Shown here: in pieces, positions 17,605-26,274 of the stretch
Layout of the letters: each line of letters starts with the position of its first letter
Position numbering within the stretch: position 1 is the first letter of the stretch
The notes under the pieces: model-generated
Database searches by the model: none
Told to the model about the DNA's origin: nothing
What the model saw: only the letters and a program-made list of their open reading frames with translations
Program-made: the position numbers and the translations under genes
Origin: Sphaerimonospora sp050942215
GTDB lineage: Bacteria; Actinomycetota; Actinomycetes; Streptosporangiales; Streptosporangiaceae
DNA: 64,000 nucleotides
Direction: 5' to 3'
Assembly: GCF_050942215.1 (NCBI RefSeq)
Contig: NZ_CP192056.1
Span: 1,364,001 to 1,428,000 of the forward strand

Positions 17605-18384
17605 CTATTTGAACCCGAGCTTCTGCGACAACTCGCGGGTGTGTTCCAGGAGCAGTTTGGCGTGCGACTCGGTCTGGTTGCGAAACCGCTCCAGCGGGCC
17701 ACAGACGGAGATCACACCCACCGGCTCGCCGAGGTGGTTGAACACGGGCGCGGCGACCGATGCCGAGCCGGGCTGGCGTTCACCCAGCGACCGTGCGTAT
17801 CCGCGCTTGCGGATCGTGGCGAGTTCAGAGCGGAGCGCCTTGGCGTCGGTGATGGTCTGCTCGGTGATGGCGTCCAGGGTGTGGTCGCGGAGGTAGACCT
17901 CCTGCTCCTCCTGCGGGAGGAAAGCCAGGAACGCCTTCGAAGAGCTTCCAGCGTGCAGCGGATATGCCTCGCCTATCGCGACCGTCATCTTCACCTCGCG
18001 AGGCGGGGTCACCTGGTCGATGTAGATGCGCTGGTCGGCTCGTCGGATCGACAGGGTGGCGGTCTCTTGGGTGCCACGGGACAGAGTCTGGAGAAACGGA
18101 CGAGCGCGATCGCGCAGGTCCTGCCGCGACAGATACGCGAGACCGAGAGCCAAAGCCGATGGGCCGAGCAGATATCGGCGAGATTCCGGGTCGATCTCGA
18201 TGAAGTCCGAGGCTCGCAGCGATGTGAGAACCCTGTGCACAACCGCCTTCGAAAGCCCCAACTCGTTGGCGATCTCTGTCACACCGAGGGAGGCCTGATG
18301 GCTTTCCGCAAAGAGCCGCAGGATGCTGGTGGTGCGCTCGACGGCACCGATGGTTTTCGATGCCGTCTCAAGTGGATTGGTCAT
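17605..18384 (-). CDS. IclR-family transcriptional regulator of the catabolic island
   Basis: This 259-residue regulator has an N-terminal winged helix (about 12-76, AVERTTSILRLFAE, VTEIANELGLSKAVVHRVLT, YLLGPSALALG) and a C-terminal IclR ligand-binding domain (about 88-255, with GSSSKAFLAFLPQEE, IRKRGYARSLGERQPGSASV and GEPVGVISVCG). IclR proteins sense small catabolic intermediates. ATG 18384 has ggagg upstream. It is divergent from the hydantoinase-like gene. A 17-bp dyad near GTTCCG-N5-CGGAAC occurs in the shared intergenic region and again upstream of each operon up to 34045, so it is the obvious candidate to control them and itself. The binding assignment is inference; the family call is firm. 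Confidence 0.9.
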   Translation of the reverse strand: MTNPLETASKTIGAVERTTSILRLFAESHQASLGVTEIANELGLSKAVVHRVLTSLRASDFIEIDPESRRYLLGPSALALGLAYLSRQDLRDRARPFLQTLSRGTQETATLSIRRADQRIYIDQVTPPREVKMTVAIGEAYPLHAGSSSKAFLAFLPQEEQEVYLRDHTLDAITEQTITDAKALRSELATIRKRGYARSLGERQPGSASVAAPVFNHLGEPVGVISVCGPLERFRNQTESHAKLLLEHTRELSQKLGFK

Positions 18385-18486
18385 GCGCTTTCCTCCAAGC
18401 ACTGCGCCTCACGGCTCGGTCGTGATCGCTGACGCTGAATCTTACCCGGCTACCGTCCGTCTGTACGCCGAAGTAGATGGCCCATT

Positions 18487-18503
18487 GTACCGCTCAGCGG
18501 AAC
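18487..18503. promoter_or_regulatory. Putative IclR operator, site A
   Basis: The 17-bp dyad GTACCG-CTCAG-CGGAAC has one arm mismatch. It lies between the divergent IclR and hydantoinase-like genes. A second overlapping imperfect dyad, GGAACgctGTTGC (18499-18511), shares one half-site. Confidence 0.6.
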
Positions 18504-18593
18504 GCTGTTGCTAAGCTGTCGGCGACCCGGTTACCTTCAGGGTGGAAGGCTTCGCGAAGTCTCCCCGTCGCCCGTCGAAGCTAAGAGGAGCTC

Positions 18594-20063
18594 ATGAGCA
18601 CCTACGATCTGGTGATCCGTGACGTTCGAGTCGTCCGGCATGACCGTGACGATGCTTCCGTGTCTGATATCGGTATCGCGGGCGGTAAGATCACCGCGGT
18701 CGGCCCCGATCTCGACCCGCGGGCGGCGACCCGGGTCGTCGAAGGTCGTGGACGCCTGGCGTTTCCCGGGGTGGTCGACGCGCATCAGCACTGGGGCATC
18801 TACAACACGCTCGACGCCGACACCGTCAAGGAATCGCGGGCCGGCGCGCAGGGCGGGGTGACCACCGCGTTGACCTACATGCGCACCGGGCAGTACTACC
18901 TCAATCGCAGTGGCCCCTACGCGGAGTTCCTGCCGGAGGTGTTGCGGCTGTCCGAGGGGCGCTCGCACATCGACTACTCCTTCCACCTCGCTCCGATGAT
19001 GTCCGCGCACATCGACGAGATCCCGAGCATAATCAGCGACTACGGCATCACGTCATTCAAAATCTTCATGTTCTATGGCGGTTTCGGTTTGCACGGGGCA
19101 TCCGACGACCAGTCCAAGTTCCTCATGACTCCGCCGGATGAGCGTTACGACATCGGCCACTTCGAGTTCGTCATGCGGGGAATCCAGAGGGCCCGGGAGC
19201 AGTTCCCCGACATGGCCGACGAAATCTCGCTCTCGCTGCACTGCGAGACCCCTGAGATCATGCGGGCCTACACGAAGATGCTGGACGAGGCCGGTCAGCT
19301 GAAAGGCCTGAAGGGTTACAGTGAGTCGCGGCCTCCGCACTCCGAGGGCCTCGCGGTCTCAATCGCTTCCTATCTCGCGCATGCCACCGGCCTGCCCACG
19401 ATCAATCTGCTCCACCTCACATCGGCCAAGGCCCTGGAAGCGGCGATGCTCATGGCCAAGACGTTCCCGCACGTCGACTTCCGTCGCGAGGTGACGGTGG
19501 GCCACCTGCTCGCTTCCTACGAGACAGCGGCGAACCTGGGCGGCAAGGTCAACCCGCCGCTGCGCAGCCCGGAGGACGTCGAGGTGCTCTGGGAGCACAT
19601 GCTCGCCGGCGACATCGACTGGGTGTGCTCCGACCACGCCTGCTGCAAGGAGGAGATGAAGTTCGATGCGGGCGCGCCGGACGACATCCGCCTGGTCAAG
19701 TCCGGCTTCGGCGGCGCCGAATACCTGCTGCCCGGTCTGATCACCGAAGGCGGGGCTCGCGGGCTGTCCAACGCCCGGATCGCGGCGTGCACAGCGGCCA
19801 ACCCGGCGCGGCGGTTCGGCCTGCACACCAAGGGTGTGCTCGACGTGGGCTACGACGCCGACGTCGTCCTGGTCGACGACGATGCCTCGTGGACGGTGCG
19901 TGCGGAAGACTCCGAGTCGGCGCAGGAATACACCCCGTTCGAAGGCTTCCAGATGACCGCCAGGGTCGATGACGTCTTCCTGCGCGGTGAGCAGATCCTC
20001 GACGGCGGCAAGGTCGTCGGTGAGCCGCGCGGCCAGATGCTCCGCCGTCCTACGACACGCTAG
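18594..20063 (+). CDS. Hydantoinase/dihydropyrimidinase-like cyclic amidohydrolase
   Basis: A 489-residue member of the amidohydrolase superfamily, expected to open a cyclic amide such as a hydantoin, dihydropyrimidine or related lactam. The binuclear metal site is complete: His64 and His66 in VVDAHQHWG, carboxylated Lys156 in TSFKIFMFYGG, His216 in SLHCETPE, His274 in LLHLTSAKA and Asp347 in WVCSDHACC. The family sequence usually shows DxHxH; here it is AHQHW, still HxH. ATG 18594 has an aggag site. It is the first gene of the island on this strand, monocistronic by spacing, with operator A upstream. The true ring substrate is unknown. Confidence 0.85.
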   Translation: MSTYDLVIRDVRVVRHDRDDASVSDIGIAGGKITAVGPDLDPRAATRVVEGRGRLAFPGVVDAHQHWGIYNTLDADTVKESRAGAQGGVTTALTYMRTGQYYLNRSGPYAEFLPEVLRLSEGRSHIDYSFHLAPMMSAHIDEIPSIISDYGITSFKIFMFYGGFGLHGASDDQSKFLMTPPDERYDIGHFEFVMRGIQRAREQFPDMADEISLSLHCETPEIMRAYTKMLDEAGQLKGLKGYSESRPPHSEGLAVSIASYLAHATGLPTINLLHLTSAKALEAAMLMAKTFPHVDFRREVTVGHLLASYETAANLGGKVNPPLRSPEDVEVLWEHMLAGDIDWVCSDHACCKEEMKFDAGAPDDIRLVKSGFGGAEYLLPGLITEGGARGLSNARIAACTAANPARRFGLHTKGVLDVGYDADVVLVDDDASWTVRAEDSESAQEYTPFEGFQMTARVDDVFLRGEQILDGGKVVGEPRGQMLRRPTTR

Positions 20064-20297
20064 CGGCCGATTCCGGCTCGGTACGCCCCTGATCGGGCCC
20101 GCCTTCGCGCGCCGGGCGCCGATGCACTCCATCGGGGTGGAGCGATGACCCGCACCTCATCGCTCCACCGCTCAGCGTCCGCCGCGAGCATCCTCCGGCG
20201 ATGCCTGTTCACACGTGCCTCCGGTAATTCGGAGCGGGGTGGCGAACAGCGCACGTGGACCCATGCGAAGGTCTCGTTATGGCACAATAGAAACAAG
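20064..20297. promoter_or_regulatory. Intergenic region with promoter of the CoA-transferase operon
   Basis: A gene-free stretch between the hydantoinase-like gene and the next operon. A -10-like element (cacaatag, about 20283-20290) lies just upstream of operator B. The frame open from 20145 in the CoA-transferase reading frame is Arg/Ser-rich and does not resemble the family N-terminus. Confidence 0.4.
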
Positions 20298-20314
20298 GTT
20301 CCGCACATCGGAAC
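20298..20314. promoter_or_regulatory. Putative IclR operator, site B
   Basis: GTTCCG-CACAT-CGGAAC has two perfect 6-bp arms. It follows a -10-like cacaatag by about 8 bases, a position suited to repression. Flanks also match site C (AGGTTCCGC and GAACAA-T-GAT). Confidence 0.7.
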
Positions 20315-20327
20315 AACTGGATGGCCT

Positions 20328-21575
20328 TTGCAGGTAGAGGAGCGCGTCATCACTACTACGGCGAGTCCGGGCACAGTTGGATCGGGCGGCCCCCTGGCTG
20401 GGATCCGGGTGCTGGACGTTTCCACGATCCTCGCCGGCCCGTTGGCGGCCCAGGTGCTCGGCGACTTCGGTGCTGATGTCATCAAGGTCGAGCATCCGTC
20501 ACGTGGCGACGGCATGCGGGGCCACGGGCTGGACAAGGACGGTCAGGGCCTGTGGTGGAAGATGATCGCGCGCAACAAGCGCACGATCGGGCTGTATCTC
20601 GGCGATCCGGACGGTGCGGAGATCTTCCGGAGTCTGGCCGCGTCGGCGGACGTCATCGTGGAGAACTTCCGCCCCGGCACGCTCGAACGCTGGGGTCTGG
20701 GCTATGACGTGCTCAGCGCGGGCAATCCCGGCCTCATTCTCCTGCGGGTGACGGGGTTCGGACAGGAGGGCCCGTACGCCGCACGGCCGGCGTTCGGCAC
20801 GCTGGTGGAGTCGATGAGCGGGTTCGCGCACCTGACCGGCCAGCCGGACGGTCCACCGACGCTGCCGGCGTTCGGACTGGCGGACTCCATCGCCGGCATC
20901 GCCGGCGCGGCGGCGGTGTCGATGGCGCTGTATCACCGAGACGCGCGCGGTGGAATGGGCCAGGAGATCGACCTGGACCTGCTCACGCCCATGATGACCG
21001 CGGTCGGGCCGGGGGTGATCTACGCCGACCAGCTCGGTATCGACCAGCGACGGTCCGGAAACCGGTCGGTCAACAACGCCCCGCGCAACACCTATCTGAC
21101 CAGGGACGGACACTGGGTGGCGATCTCGACCAGCGCCAATGCGATCGCGGAGCGAGTGATGGAGTTGGTCGGGGCACCCGAAGTGATCGACGAGCCCTGG
21201 TTCGCCACCGGTGGACAACGTGCCCGGCACGCGGACGAACTCGACGCGCTGGTCGGCGCCTGGATCGGGGAGCGCACCCGGGAGGAGGCGCTGGCGGAAT
21301 TCGAGCGGGTGGGCGCGGCCATCGCTCCGATCTACAAGCCGAGCGAACTGCTCTCTGATCCGCAGGTGCAGGCCATGGACCTGATCACGACGGTGGACGA
21401 CCCGGACCTCGGCCCGATGCGGATGCAGAACGTGATGTGGCGGATGGGCGAGACTCCGGGATCGATCCGCTCCACGGGGCGAGCGCTCGGCGCCGACACC
21501 GACGCCGTACTGACCGAGGCCGGGGTCGATCAGACGCGGCTGGACGCATTGCGAGAACGCGGAATCGTGCGATGA
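20328..21575 (+). CDS. Class III (CaiB/Frc family) acyl-CoA transferase
   Basis: The protein would transfer CoA between carboxylic acids or racemise an acyl-CoA. Family features are clear: LAGIRVLDVSTILAGPLAAQ near the N-terminus, FGADVIKVEHPSRGDGMRG, NKRTIGLYLGDPDG, VIVENFRPGTLERWGLGYD, and the catalytic-type Asp (Asp186 with this start) in AFGLADSIAGIAG. The start is unclear: no ATG or GTG stands in a sensible place. TTG 20328 gives 415 residues but has a poor ribosome site, while a good gaggag (20337-20342) points to the non-standard ATC codon at 20349. Its stop overlaps the next start (ATGA, 21572-21575). It is the first gene of a three-gene operon behind operator B. Confidence 0.85.
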   Translation: MQVEERVITTTASPGTVGSGGPLAGIRVLDVSTILAGPLAAQVLGDFGADVIKVEHPSRGDGMRGHGLDKDGQGLWWKMIARNKRTIGLYLGDPDGAEIFRSLAASADVIVENFRPGTLERWGLGYDVLSAGNPGLILLRVTGFGQEGPYAARPAFGTLVESMSGFAHLTGQPDGPPTLPAFGLADSIAGIAGAAAVSMALYHRDARGGMGQEIDLDLLTPMMTAVGPGVIYADQLGIDQRRSGNRSVNNAPRNTYLTRDGHWVAISTSANAIAERVMELVGAPEVIDEPWFATGGQRARHADELDALVGAWIGERTREEALAEFERVGAAIAPIYKPSELLSDPQVQAMDLITTVDDPDLGPMRMQNVMWRMGETPGSIRSTGRALGADTDAVLTEAGVDQTRLDALRERGIVR

Positions 21576-22333
21576 CCGGCTCCGTCGGTCTGATCGTGCC
21601 GCCGGCGAATCCGACGGTCGAACGTGAGTTCCGGCACATGCTGACCGGCCTGGAGCTGCGCGTCGCGCTCCTTCCCGTCATCGACGGCACACTGCGGGAA
21701 CGATTGAACGGCTACGCCGATCGGGTCGCCGAACCCGCCGGCGAGCTTCGGTCCGAAGAACTCGCCGCCGTGGTCATGGCGTGCACCGGCTGTTCCTACG
21801 GCCTCGGGGCGGACGGGGACCGCCGGCTCGGTGAGGCGGCGGCCCGATCGGCCGACGTTCCGGTCATCACGGCGGCCGGCGCGGTCGCCCGGGTTCTGGA
21901 CCGGCTCGACATCGATTCGCTCACCCTGGTCTCGCCGTACCCGCAGTGGCTGACCGACCAGGCGTCCGAGTTCTGGACCAGGGCGGGTGCGGCCGTCAGG
22001 GCGGTCGTGCCGATCCCCGGCACCGGAGAGATCTACGATCTCACCTCGGACGAGGTCCTCACCGCACTGGACTCCGTCCTTTCCCGCCGGTCGGCCGAAC
22101 CCGGGCACGCGGTGCTGGTCACGGGGACCGGCGCACCCACCGTCGAGGCGCTCGACCTGCGTGCGCACGACGCCCCCGTGCCGATCCTCTCCTCCAACCT
22201 CGCTGGTGCCTGGAACGCACTCGACGTGATGGGCGAGCTCGACCTGGCGCGGGACTCCGCGAGCCCCGCGCTGCGCCACTTGACCCGTACGATCCGATCC
22301 CGTCGGCCGATCGCCGGCGGTGTGAGCTCCTGA
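21572..22333 (+). CDS. Maleate isomerase / arylmalonate decarboxylase superfamily protein (Asp/Glu racemase fold)
   Basis: The 253-residue protein starts with GSVGLIVPPANPTVEREFR, typical of maleate cis-trans isomerase and arylmalonate decarboxylase relatives. A cysteine is present at the first catalytic position (Cys71 in VMACTGCSYG, with Cys74 beside it), but the second position reads VTGTGAPTVEALD, Gly/Thr where maleate isomerases and racemases carry the second Cys. One-cysteine relatives of this fold perform decarboxylation or altered isomerisation, usually with the other cysteine retained, so the reaction here is uncertain. Translation is coupled to the CoA-transferase (ATGA overlap), and the flavin monooxygenase follows 10 bp later. 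Family firm, activity not. Confidence 0.75.
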   Translation: MTGSVGLIVPPANPTVEREFRHMLTGLELRVALLPVIDGTLRERLNGYADRVAEPAGELRSEELAAVVMACTGCSYGLGADGDRRLGEAAARSADVPVITAAGAVARVLDRLDIDSLTLVSPYPQWLTDQASEFWTRAGAAVRAVVPIPGTGEIYDLTSDEVLTALDSVLSRRSAEPGHAVLVTGTGAPTVEALDLRAHDAPVPILSSNLAGAWNALDVMGELDLARDSASPALRHLTRTIRSRRPIAGGVSS

Positions 22334-22343
22334 AGGACCGTCC

Positions 22344-23549
22344 ATGAGCAACGCAGGCAGGCTCGACTCCGCGGTCGCCGTCGTGGGAGGCGGTCCGGTC
22401 GGCATGTTCGCCGCCCTGGCGCTGGCACGCCGCGGAGTGGATGTGACGCTCGTCGAGAAGGGCCCGGACGAAGTGCGGTCGGAATGGCGTGGATCGACCA
22501 TCCACCCACCGACGATCGACATGATCGACGAGCTGGGACTCGCCGGACCGCTGCTCGAAGGGGCCGTACGAGTCCGTCACCTGACCTTCCGCGACCTGGA
22601 ACTGGACATCACCGCCTCCTTCGACTATTCACTGCTGGACGGTCTCGCGTCACACCCGTACCGGTTGCAGTACGAGCAGTACAGACTGGTCCGTCGGCTG
22701 CGCGGCGCCCTCGCGGCGGAAAGCGGCGTCGAGGTGGCGTTTCACAGCACGGTCGTCGGACTACGCCAGGATCGTGACCGGGTCGAACTCGACGTGGACA
22801 CGGCGGCGGGCCGCCGGGTCATCCGCAGCGCCTGGGTCGTCGGCGCGGACGGCGCGCACAGCGCGGTCCGGGAACATATCGGCGTCGGTTTCCCCGGGTT
22901 CACCTACGTTTTCAAGAGCCTCGTCGCGGCCACGCCGTTCCCCTTCGAGGATCACGTCCCCGACCTCGGCGCGGTCAGCTACTGGTCCGGCCCCAACGGC
23001 CGCTTCTCCCTGATCCGCACGCCGGAGACCTGGCGCACCGCGTTGTCGACCCGGACCCGATCGGAGGAGCGGGACGATGCTCGGATTCCGCAGCCGCATC
23101 CCGATTTCGTCCGGGATGTCGATCTGCTGCTCAGGGGAAAAGTGCCCGCCGCCGACATCGAACTCACCCAGCACCAGCTCTACCGCAGTCACCAGAAGGT
23201 CGCCGATTCCTTCCGGGTGGGCCGCGTCCTGCTGGCCGGAGACGCGGCGCATCTCACCAGCACCACCGGCGGCATGGGCCTCAACTCCGGCATCCACGAC
23301 GCCCGGGCGCTGGCGGTCGCCCTGGCCTCTGGCGACCCGGACCGCGAAGCGAGTGCGTACGCCGAGCGGCGGCGCGACATTGCGATGCGGGTGGTGCAAC
23401 CCGTGACGACCGCCAACCGGCAGGGTGCGGACGCGTTCGCTCTGGAGAAGCGCCGAGAACGACTGGAGCAGCTCGCTTCGCTGGCAGGATCACCGGACAC
23501 GGCGAAGGATTATCTCGTCGGCGCGAGCATGATAGGGACGCAACATTAA
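22344..23549 (+). CDS. FAD-dependent group A monooxygenase
   Basis: This is a 401-residue flavoprotein hydroxylase of the p-hydroxybenzoate hydroxylase/MhpA type. The Rossmann motif VVGGGPVGMFAALALARRG occupies residues 13-31 and is followed by Glu38 in VTLVEKG. The DG motif is in VVGADGAHSAVRE, and the second FAD motif is in VLLAGDAAHLTSTTGGMGLN. Length is at the short end of the family, without the thioredoxin-like C-terminal extension. Such enzymes hydroxylate or oxidatively decarboxylate an aromatic or heteroaromatic ring with NAD(P)H and oxygen. Last gene of the operon led by the CoA-transferase. The ring substrate is not readable. Confidence 0.87.
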   Translation: MSNAGRLDSAVAVVGGGPVGMFAALALARRGVDVTLVEKGPDEVRSEWRGSTIHPPTIDMIDELGLAGPLLEGAVRVRHLTFRDLELDITASFDYSLLDGLASHPYRLQYEQYRLVRRLRGALAAESGVEVAFHSTVVGLRQDRDRVELDVDTAAGRRVIRSAWVVGADGAHSAVREHIGVGFPGFTYVFKSLVAATPFPFEDHVPDLGAVSYWSGPNGRFSLIRTPETWRTALSTRTRSEERDDARIPQPHPDFVRDVDLLLRGKVPAADIELTQHQLYRSHQKVADSFRVGRVLLAGDAAHLTSTTGGMGLNSGIHDARALAVALASGDPDREASAYAERRRDIAMRVVQPVTTANRQGADAFALEKRRERLEQLASLAGSPDTAKDYLVGASMIGTQH

Positions 23550-23894
23550 GGGCGGGGCCGCTTTCGGCGTGCCCGGAGCCGCCGACCGGCGATAGCGCTA
23601 CGGATTCAGGCGGTCGCCCTACGTATCCCGGCCATCCTCGCCATCCGGAAGCCGATCTCCCGGGCCCTCGCCGGCATGTCGCGGGCCCGGCGCGCGACCG
23701 CGATATCGACCATGCGGCTCTCCCGGTCGGTGCCTGCGCCGCGCCGGCGGCCGGGGCCTCGTCGTACGCACCGACGACGTCGCGGGCACGGCCGGGCGCG
23801 TACGGGGTGGCTCTTGGCACTGCTCTTCCGTATGTCCCCGCCCCTTTCGCACCGCGCCGTCGCGCCGTGACAGCGTACTCTATAGCGGAATGAG
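23550..23894. other. Gene-poor gap between two operons of the island
   Basis: No supported gene. A short minus-strand frame (about 23610-23714; contains ARDMPARAREIGFRMARM) looks protein-like but has no start context or family, and may be a remnant. The right end holds a -10-like ctctatag (about 23878-23885) leading into operator C. Confidence 0.35.
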
Positions 23895-23911
23895 GTTCCG
23901 CCAGCGGGAAC
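23895..23911. promoter_or_regulatory. Putative IclR operator, site C
   Basis: GTTCCG-CCAGC-GGGAAC has outer 5-bp arms. An overlapping inverse arrangement, GCGGAA-tgagg-TTCCGC (23885-23901), shares the same half-site. It lies just past a TATAG-like -10 upstream of the cyclase operon and matches the flanks of site B. Confidence 0.65.
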
Positions 23912-23944
23912 AATTCGATAGGGTGGGCGGCGACCTACCGAGGA

Positions 23945-24808
23945 ATGGACACTGTGACTGAAGCTTTAGTGACGTCCGGGGTGACTGAGGTGACGTCTTC
24001 TCTCTCCCTGCTTGACCTCGTGCAGAGGGGAGTTCGTGTATTCGATCTGGGCCGGCCGTTCCAGAAAGGGATGCCGCAGTCCCCGAATCACCCGGTGTAC
24101 ACGCACACGCTGCCGAGGCGACATGGAGACATGGTCCGCGCGGACGGCGGTTCCGCGGCCAACGATCTGATCGTGCTCGGCACCCACGTGGGCACGCATA
24201 TCGACGCGCTCGCGCACGTGTCGCAGGACGGAAAGCTGCACGGTGGGCTGGATGCCATGACGGAGCAGGTCGGCGGCCGGTTCATGAGCGGCGGAATCCA
24301 TGAGGTCGCACCGATCGTCAGCCGGGGTGTGCTGTTGGACATCCCGGCCGCGTTGGGCGTCGAAGCCTGCGCCCCGGCGTACGAAGTCACCGTGGCCGAC
24401 CTGGAGAAGGCGATCGAGGCGCAGAAGACGCCGGTGGGCGACGGTGACGTCGTGCTGATCCGCAGCGGGTGGGGCCGGCGGTGGCAGGACCGCGAGGCGT
24501 ACATCGGCGCCAAGTCCGGGGTCCCCGGTGTCGGCGCCGCCGGCGCCGAGTGGTTGGCCGCCAGGAAGGTCCGCGCGGCCGGCGCCGACACGATCGCGTT
24601 CGAGCACCTGCCGGCGGGGGCAGGGCATGCGCAGTTGCCGGCGCACAGGATCCTGCTCGTCGAACATGGAATCAATATCATCGAGACGTTGAGTCTGGAG
24701 GAGCTGGCCGCCTCCGGTGTGCGCGAGTTCGTGTTCGTGCTGTCGCCGCTGAACCTCGTCGGCGCCACCGGGTCGCCCGTCCGCCCGCTTGCGGTGGTGC
24801 AGCGATGA
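23945..24808 (+). CDS. Cyclase/kynurenine formamidase-like metal-dependent hydrolase
   Basis: A 287-residue member of the cyclase (KynB-like) family, expected to hydrolyse an amide, formamide or lactone. The divalent-metal motif is complete at residues 79-92: GTHVGTHIDALAHV with His81, His85, Asp87 and His91. Other family features are FDLGRPFQKGMPQSPNHP near the N-terminus and DVVLIRSGWGRRWQDRE. The ribosome-binding gagga sits only one base before ATG 23945, so GTG 23954 is an equally likely start. First gene of the longest operon of the island (to 29865), behind operator C. Stop overlaps the next start (ATGA, 24805-24808). Confidence 0.85.
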   Translation: MDTVTEALVTSGVTEVTSSLSLLDLVQRGVRVFDLGRPFQKGMPQSPNHPVYTHTLPRRHGDMVRADGGSAANDLIVLGTHVGTHIDALAHVSQDGKLHGGLDAMTEQVGGRFMSGGIHEVAPIVSRGVLLDIPAALGVEACAPAYEVTVADLEKAIEAQKTPVGDGDVVLIRSGWGRRWQDREAYIGAKSGVPGVGAAGAEWLAARKVRAAGADTIAFEHLPAGAGHAQLPAHRILLVEHGINIIETLSLEELAASGVREFVFVLSPLNLVGATGSPVRPLAVVQR

Positions 24809-26229
24809 GCGGCGACGACCGGCCGACGCTGGTCCAGCAGCTCGCGGAGTTTGCCGTCGCTGCGCGGAACAAGGTTCCACAGGACGTGACCGTCTCGGTA
24901 CGGCAGCGGATCCTCGACGTGCTCGGACTGTGCGTGGCGGCCACCGAGCTCGACACCAGCAAGGCCGCACTCGCCTTCGTCGCCGACCAGGGTGGCAAGC
25001 CGCAGGCGCATGCCATCGGCGTCGGTCGCGTCAGCGCTGCTTGGGCGGCGTTCGGCAATGGCGTGCTGGCGCACAGTCTTGACTACGACGACACCCACCT
25101 GCCGTCGATTCTGCACCCCTCGGCCAGCGTGGTCCCGGCCGCGCTGGCGACGGCGGAGCGTACCGGCGCCCCCGGTGACGAGGTCATCGGTGCTGTCGCC
25201 GCGGGGCTGGAGATCTGCGTGCGCACCGGCATGGCCGGATACGACCGTGAGGCCAACAACTCGACGTTCTTCGAGCACGGTCAGCACGCGACGTCGATTT
25301 GCGGCGCGATCGGGAGTGCGGCCGCCGCGGCGCTGCTGCTGCCCGGCTCCGACGCCAAGACGGTGGCCGACGCCATGGGCATCGCGGTGTCGATGGCGAG
25401 CGGGGTGATCGAGGCCAACCGCACCGGCGGCACGGTGAAGCGGATGCACTGTGGCTGGGCGGCCCACTCCGGGGTCGTCGCGGCCGACCTCGCGCATCGC
25501 GGGATCACCGGCCCGCCGACCGCCCTGGAGGGCCGTTTCGGCTTCTATCAGGCCTGGCTGCACGGACACTTCGAGCCGGCCGAGATCTCCGACGGGCTCG
25601 GTGAGCACTGGGAAGTGCCACTCGTCTTCTTCAAGCCCTATCCGGCCAACCACTTCACCCACACCGCGGTCGACGCCGCGAGGGCGCTGCGGGAGAAGGG
25701 CATCCGCCCCGAGGACGTGGCGTCCGCCCACCTCGGCGTGGCCACCCCGACCGTGCGTACCATCGGCGAGCCTCTCGACATCAAACAGAAACCCGAGACC
25801 GGCTACCAGGCGCAGTTCAGCGGACCCTACGCCGTGGCGGCAGGCCTGTTCGGCGGTGGCGGCCTGGCCGTGGGGCTGGAGGACTACACCGACGCGCTCG
25901 CGCAGGACCCGGCACGCCGCGAGTTGATGGCGAAGGTCACGGTCGGTGGTGACTCCGAATGCGATGCCATCTACCCGTTCCAGTTCCCCGCGATCCTGAC
26001 CGTGCGTACGACGGACGGCCGGGAGTTCGTCGAAAAGGTCCTCGCCAACCGGGGCGGGTCCGACCGGCCGCTGACGGACGCGGAGCTCGCCCGGAAGTTC
26101 CGGGACAACGCGGGACGGGTCCTGCCCCAATCCGCGATCTCTGCCGTCGAGGCGGCCACCTTGACCTTCGGCACGGCAGCGGGCAACACGGTGGCCGACG
26201 TGATGGACATGTTGAGGTTCACCGTCTGA
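24805..26229 (+). CDS. MmgE/PrpD-family protein
   Basis: A 474-residue protein of the 2-methylcitrate dehydratase/cis-aconitate decarboxylase/iminodisuccinate epimerase superfamily. Signature stretches are RQRILDVLGLCVAA, NGVLAHSLDYDDTHLPSILH, HPSASVVPAALA, IGSAAAAALLLPGSDAK, MHCGWAAHSGVVAADLAHRG and VFFKPYPANHFTH. The family acts on small polycarboxylates by dehydration, decarboxylation or epimerisation, which suits a diacid intermediate. Translationally coupled to the cyclase by ATGA. Which reaction occurs here cannot be decided from the motifs. Confidence 0.85.
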   Translation: MSGDDRPTLVQQLAEFAVAARNKVPQDVTVSVRQRILDVLGLCVAATELDTSKAALAFVADQGGKPQAHAIGVGRVSAAWAAFGNGVLAHSLDYDDTHLPSILHPSASVVPAALATAERTGAPGDEVIGAVAAGLEICVRTGMAGYDREANNSTFFEHGQHATSICGAIGSAAAAALLLPGSDAKTVADAMGIAVSMASGVIEANRTGGTVKRMHCGWAAHSGVVAADLAHRGITGPPTALEGRFGFYQAWLHGHFEPAEISDGLGEHWEVPLVFFKPYPANHFTHTAVDAARALREKGIRPEDVASAHLGVATPTVRTIGEPLDIKQKPETGYQAQFSGPYAVAAGLFGGGGLAVGLEDYTDALAQDPARRELMAKVTVGGDSECDAIYPFQFPAILTVRTTDGREFVEKVLANRGGSDRPLTDAELARKFRDNAGRVLPQSAISAVEAATLTFGTAAGNTVADVMDMLRFTV

Positions 26230-26274
26230 TCGCGCGACCGGAGATCACCTGACGGGAGCAAGAAGGGAGCAGCC

